A stretch of 64,000 bases of DNA from NCBI RefSeq assembly GCF_000763385.1, contig NZ_JQFA01000002.1, positions 868,001 to 932,000 on the forward strand, read 5' to 3'. Below, piece by piece: positions 62,289 through 64,000 of this stretch. Each line of letters opens with the position of its first letter. The stretch's first letter is position 1. The position numbers were made by a program, and so were the translations under genes. This DNA comes from Leptolyngbya sp. KIOST-1. GTDB taxonomy: Bacteria; Cyanobacteriota; Cyanobacteriia; Phormidesmidales; Phormidesmidaceae. The notes below the pieces were generated by a model. That model was not told the DNA's origin. It made no database searches and saw only the letters and a list, made by a program, of their open reading frames with translations.

Positions 62289-62627
62289 GGGACTCAAGGT
62301 CTCAGGCGGGTCGTGTGGGTGAGACCCGAGCATCCCTACACCGCGGTTAGCCCGCTAGTCGAGGTGCATGCCAACCATAACGAGGCTCACAATGCCGCCC
62401 TGAGGCGGCGATGCAGCGCTTATCGTCGGCGTCAAAACCTCTATGCTAAGACTCGTGATGGATTGCAACGAACCTTGGATGTTCAGCGGATCCTCCACAA
62501 CTGGGTCAGGCCACACTGGGGACTGGGCAAACGGACGACTCCGGCCATGGCGATCGGCTTGTGTAGTCGCTTGCTATCCACCCAGGAACTTCTCTGCCTG
62601 AGAGGGTTTCAATGTATCTCCTCTTAA
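62289..62627 (+). pseudogene. IS1-like transposase, C-terminal part
   Basis: Frame from 62289 encodes GTQGLRRVVWVRPEHPYTAV, HANHNEAHNAALRRRCSAYR, RRQNLYAKTRDGLQRTLDVQ and RILHNWVRPHWGLGKRTTPA, ending LLCLRGFQCISS. It is the C-terminal third of an IS1-type transposase whose N-terminus lies at 61006. Confidence 0.82.
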
Positions 62628-62891
62628 CAGACCAGTGCCATATTCGCGACATCAGCGATATGCCCGCCATGGAGTTGGAGCGGATGGAGGAGTTTTTTGC
62701 GGTCTACAAGCGCCTGCCCCAGGGTAGCGATGTGATCGAGCTGCGCGGCTTTGGCGACGCGAGGGAGGCCCAGGCGATGGTGCGTCAGGCCATTGATAGC
62801 TACCGGGCGCAGTAGGGGTTAGTTTCGGGAAGGGTGCGATCGCCTAGCCCTACAAATACTAGGCAATCGCACCAGCTCCACACTTAATTTT

Positions 62892-63818
62892 TTAGTCAAC
62901 TCCATCCAGAGAGGCAGCTTCAATAAAGATGCGTTTCACGTCTTGATGGGTGGCGCGAATGCTCTGCTCGATACGGCATACCGCTGTTTCAATCTCATCG
63001 GCAGAGAGATGATCGCAAAATTCAATATTCATCGCCAGCATGATATCCCGAGGGCCTAGGTGCAGGGTAATCGGTGGCCCCATATCAGAGACAGCCTGGT
63101 CAGCCTTGACGAGGGTTTTGATGCTGTCTCGCACCGCGATAGAAGCGCTTTCCCCCATCAGTAGACTCTTCGTTTCGATGACCAACAGCGTGGCGACTAC
63201 GATGAGCAATAGCCCAATCAGGATGGAAGCAACGCCGTCATAGAGAGCATTGTCGAACATCTGGGTGAGCACAATTCCACCAAAGGCAATGGCAAGCCCG
63301 ACCAGCGCAGCAGCATCTTCCACAATGACAATAAATGCGCTGGGATCTTTACTCTCGCGAATGGCTTGCCATAAACTAACCTCAGCTTTGCGGGGATAGT
63401 TTTTGTTAAACTCCCGAATAGATACGGCTAGGGCTAAACTTTCAAACAGGGCAGCGGCGGCCAGCACGACATAGCTGACCAAGGCATAGTTGCCAACCTC
63501 AGGGTGTTGAAAGCTGTGCCACCCCTCATACATCGACACGCCACCCCCCAGGGCAAAAATCAGCACCGCAACCATCAGCGACCAAAAATATAGTTCTTGC
63601 CCGCGACCTAGAGGAAATTGCTCGCTTGGGGGCGCTTCGCTTTGCTTGAGGCCATAGAGTAGCAGCAGCTCATTGACGGAATCGACCACCGAGTGGATAC
63701 CCTCTGACAGCATGGCCGAGCTGCCGCTAATGGCAGCACCGACAAACTTGGCAATACCAATAGCGATGTTGGCTCCCAATGCGGCATAGATTGAATTTTT
63801 GGATGTACCACCAGCCAT
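62892..63818 (-). CDS. Cation diffusion facilitator (CDF) transporter
   Basis: 308-residue divalent-cation/H+ antiporter. Six helices: IYAALGANIAIGIAKFVGAA with SGSSAMLSEGIHSVVDSVNE (metal site Asp/His region of helix 2), and VIVEDAAALVGLAIAFGGIV then DNALYDGVASILIGLLLIVV (helix 5 site DxxxD-like). The C-terminal cytoplasmic domain starts near LMGESASIAVRDSIKTLV. Zn2+, Fe2+ or Co2+ are typical substrates. The frame continues upstream to 63998, but the ATG at 63818 starts MAGGTSKNSIYAAL, normal for the family. Confidence 0.9.
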   Translation of the reverse strand: MAGGTSKNSIYAALGANIAIGIAKFVGAAISGSSAMLSEGIHSVVDSVNELLLLYGLKQSEAPPSEQFPLGRGQELYFWSLMVAVLIFALGGGVSMYEGWHSFQHPEVGNYALVSYVVLAAAALFESLALAVSIREFNKNYPRKAEVSLWQAIRESKDPSAFIVIVEDAAALVGLAIAFGGIVLTQMFDNALYDGVASILIGLLLIVVATLLVIETKSLLMGESASIAVRDSIKTLVKADQAVSDMGPPITLHLGPRDIMLAMNIEFCDHLSADEIETAVCRIEQSIRATHQDVKRIFIEAASLDGVD

Positions 63819-64000
63819 GCTTGTCTTCTCACACACGCTCAACTCATTGTAGGGGCACGCTCGGCTTAGCCAGAAGCTGTGGTGCATTGTAATCAGGCCA
63901 AAGCTTATTGGGTTGGGAGGTTGACATCTGAGATGAACATCAGCTGCAGCAGCCAGGGCCGCCAATTCCTCCGTTAAGTTGGCAACGATGTCGTTCAATT

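Larger units (their letters stand above)
60950..62639 (+). mobile_element. IS1-like element with its middle replaced by a captured 1238-bp segment
   Basis: Perfect 12-bp terminal repeats GGCACTGGTCTG (60950-60961) and CAGACCAGTGCC (62628-62639), flanked by an 8-bp duplication ATATTCGC (60942-60949, 62640-62647). The transposase N-terminus is at 61006-61050 and its C-terminus at 62289-62627; about 180 residues between are gone, replaced by the inverted repeat copy B. Confidence 0.9.
60515..62815 (+). pseudogene. ppa: Secreted inorganic pyrophosphatase gene interrupted by an IS1-type element
   Basis: Bases 60515-60949 encode a signal peptide (TVLAALFTLASAGAAIAQ) and most of a family I pyrophosphatase: EIPAGSFTKYEIDATTGHVI, VQYPANYGSISQSAGGDGDP, LDVLVYTRVPITPGSIILVR and VPAPSIDPTYSDIR. 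After removing the element and one 8-bp target copy, 62648-62815 continue in frame with DISDMPAMELERMEEFFAVY to IDSYRAQ and a stop. The rebuilt enzyme has 200 residues, with the metal-binding DGDPLDV block and a normal length. The insertion after codon 145 must destroy it. A signal peptide on this family is unusual. Confidence 0.92.

Overview
The window comes from a filamentous-type cyanobacterium, probably in the Leptolyngbya/Nodosilinea/Phormidium range (genus is inference). It carries the photosystem I subunit gene psaI, a photosystem II S4-domain protein, an orange-carotenoid-protein N-terminal homologue, a Tab2-type RNA-binding protein and a plant-type 2Fe-2S ferredoxin. The octamer GCGATCGC (HIP1, a cyanobacterial signature) occurs throughout the GC-rich backbone.

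Layout. 1-1.1 kb: end of a MATE exporter. 1.2-4.7 kb: an A+T-rich stretch with two decayed transposases around a family 61 glycosyltransferase. 4.7-10.1 kb: a nucleotide-sugar operon (rfbF, an rfbC-like epimerase, a COG4091 Rossmann/SAF oxidoreductase, an SDR sugar-nucleotide enzyme, ugd). 10.1-30 kb: ordinary backbone with S4 protein, LuxR-type regulator, TPR lipoprotein-like protein, methyltransferase-GT2 fusion, psaI, DUF2470, ferredoxin, GT4, a fused SpeD-SpeE polyamine enzyme, Tab2, CIRCE-controlled solitary groEL, PAP2 phosphatase, HCP, ABC exporter, RecQ, GH15 and a secreted EF-hand peptide. 30.6-34 kb: the conserved rpmH-rnpA-PH-yidC-khpB-DUF177 operon on the minus strand. 34.8-42.9 kb: an iron/heme uptake group (binding lipoprotein, TonB receptor, ATPase, permease, ferritin) whose binding-protein gene is separated from the rest by a brnT-brnA toxin-antitoxin pair; brnT is broken by an IS4-type element. 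43.6-48 kb: a SNF2 helicase and exonuclease III.

48-63 kb is a mosaic. An IS1634-type element (perfect ends, matching 6-bp target duplication) has been opened up and holds fragments of ftsE, gyrA, tldD and probably cbiD between 464-bp direct repeats of its own transposase. An IS1-type element (perfect ends, matching 8-bp target duplication) sits in a secreted pyrophosphatase gene and has its middle replaced by a 1238-bp segment that is an inverted copy of 48002-49239. That segment encodes a 260-residue ORF joining an IS3 OrfA helix-turn-helix in frame to an FMN-reductase domain. A second IS4 copy with a 109-bp internal duplication and an ISKra4 element separate further truncated genes. The host sequence outside the elements rebuilds cleanly for brnT and ppa, so those insertions are simple; the content inside two of the elements looks like captured or shuffled gene fragments. 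Real rearrangement or an assembly artefact are both possible for the interiors.

No rRNA, tRNA or CRISPR array was recognised. Coordinates of starts were moved from the longest ORF where a Shine-Dalgarno sequence, signal peptide or family length supported it.
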